64,000 bases of DNA from Pseudomonas sp. G.S.17 (GTDB lineage Bacteria; Pseudomonadota; Gammaproteobacteria; Pseudomonadales; Pseudomonadaceae), in contig NZ_CP151076.1 in NCBI RefSeq assembly GCF_038096165.1, positions 4,957,501-5,021,500 on the forward strand, written 5' to 3'. Position 1 is the stretch's first letter. Each line of letters opens with the position of its first letter. Of this stretch, positions 63,823 through 64,000 are shown piece by piece. A model generated the notes under the pieces. That model searched no databases. It saw only the letters and a list, made by a program, of their open reading frames with translations, and had not been told where the DNA came from. Both the position numbers and the translations under genes were made by a program.

Positions 63823-64000
63823 TCAGGTAAACAGCTGGGTGCTCAGATCCCGACTGGCGTCCAGCATGATTGGCAGGAAACGCTGTTCCAGATCGCTGCG
63901 TGCGACCCGCCCGGCGCTGGTGCTGACATTGAGCGCGGCCAATACCTGACCCGACGCGTCGTAAACCGGCACGGCAATGGAACGCAGGCCTTGTTCCAGC
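63823..64000 (-). CDS. pcaR: IclR-family regulator PcaR, 3' end only
   Basis: The last 59 residues are visible on the minus strand: 'LEQGLRSIAVPVYDASGQVLAALNVSTSAGRV...LEQRFLPIMLDASRDLSTQLFT' then stop at 63823. This is the end of an IclR effector domain ('SIAVPVYD' and 'VLAALNVST' are conserved). Its position ahead of pcaI and the closeness of the ending to P. putida PcaR support the symbol. The start and DNA-binding domain lie outside the window. Confidence 0.9.
   Translation of the reverse strand, partial: LEQGLRSIAVPVYDASGQVLAALNVSTSAGRVARSDLEQRFLPIMLDASRDLSTQLFT

Overview
The window comes from a Pseudomonas of the P. fluorescens/P. putida lineage. The evidence is the close resemblance of TtgABC/TtgR, PhaG and PcaR-PcaIJF to their P. 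putida counterparts, a GC-rich coding style, and at least nine copies of Pseudomonas REP-type inverted repeats (the 'GGGAGCGAGCTTGCTCGCGA', 'TTGGAGCGAGGCTTGCCCGC' and 'GCGGCTGAAGCCGC' classes). Most of it is ordinary chromosomal metabolism, broken by a few accessory islands. All family assignments were made by reading the proteins; no database was searched.

Layout. 1-7076: an operon of two DUF1989 proteins, a biotin-dependent urea/guanidine carboxylase and allophanate hydrolase, best read as a guanidine-degradation pathway. 7139-10300: a large DUF6543/Stv-type polymorphic-toxin candidate whose start codon lies inside a long inverted repeat. 10418-14050: a diguanylate cyclase, a CWC zinc-ribbon-like protein, RsuA and PhaG. 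14205-19002: tRNA-Gly(CCC), a Bro-N protein, YiaY alcohol dehydrogenase, a lipoprotein and a METTL25-like methyltransferase. 19117-26184: a putative pore-forming, VasX-like effector followed by two tandem membrane immunity candidates. The second copy is split by a 1,192-bp IS5-family element with a 4-bp TTAG target duplication; removing the IS restores the frame exactly.

26448-28479: LemA-TPM-TPM operon. 28739-31048: periplasmic GH3 beta-glucosidase. 31206-35941: a DctB/D (MifS/R)-type two-component system followed by an alpha-ketoglutarate-permease-like MFS gene preceded by a strong sigma-54 promoter. 36297-39374: an exported protein made of six 13-residue repeats, a flavin reductase, small proteins and an AraC regulator. 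39386-47863: an AruI-like 2-ketoarginine decarboxylase, an aldehyde dehydrogenase and a four-gene spermidine/putrescine-type ABC transporter, divergent from a LysR regulator; the same AGGCATG/CATGCCT half-sites occur in front of both halves of this locus. 47984-52078: a small membrane protein, a DHA2 drug exporter, a tandem-Cache periplasmic protein and an orphan DUF3396 type VI immunity-like protein. 52527-59162: ttgR and ttgABC with a recognisable TtgR operator. 59246-64000: the beta-ketoadipate branch pcaT, pcaF, pcaJ, pcaI and the 3' end of pcaR, with PcaR boxes upstream of pcaI.

How it fits together: two separate loci handle guanidino nitrogen (free guanidine at the left end; 2-ketoarginine to guanidinobutyrate in the middle). 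Organic-acid uptake and aromatic catabolism are represented by two related MHS-type transporters. Two toxin candidates and one unattached immunity gene mark the competition-related part. The most novel items are the effector/duplicated-immunity locus, the REP element fused in frame into the carboxylase, the start-codon-sequestering inverted repeat, and the repeated-operator arrangement of the AruI locus.
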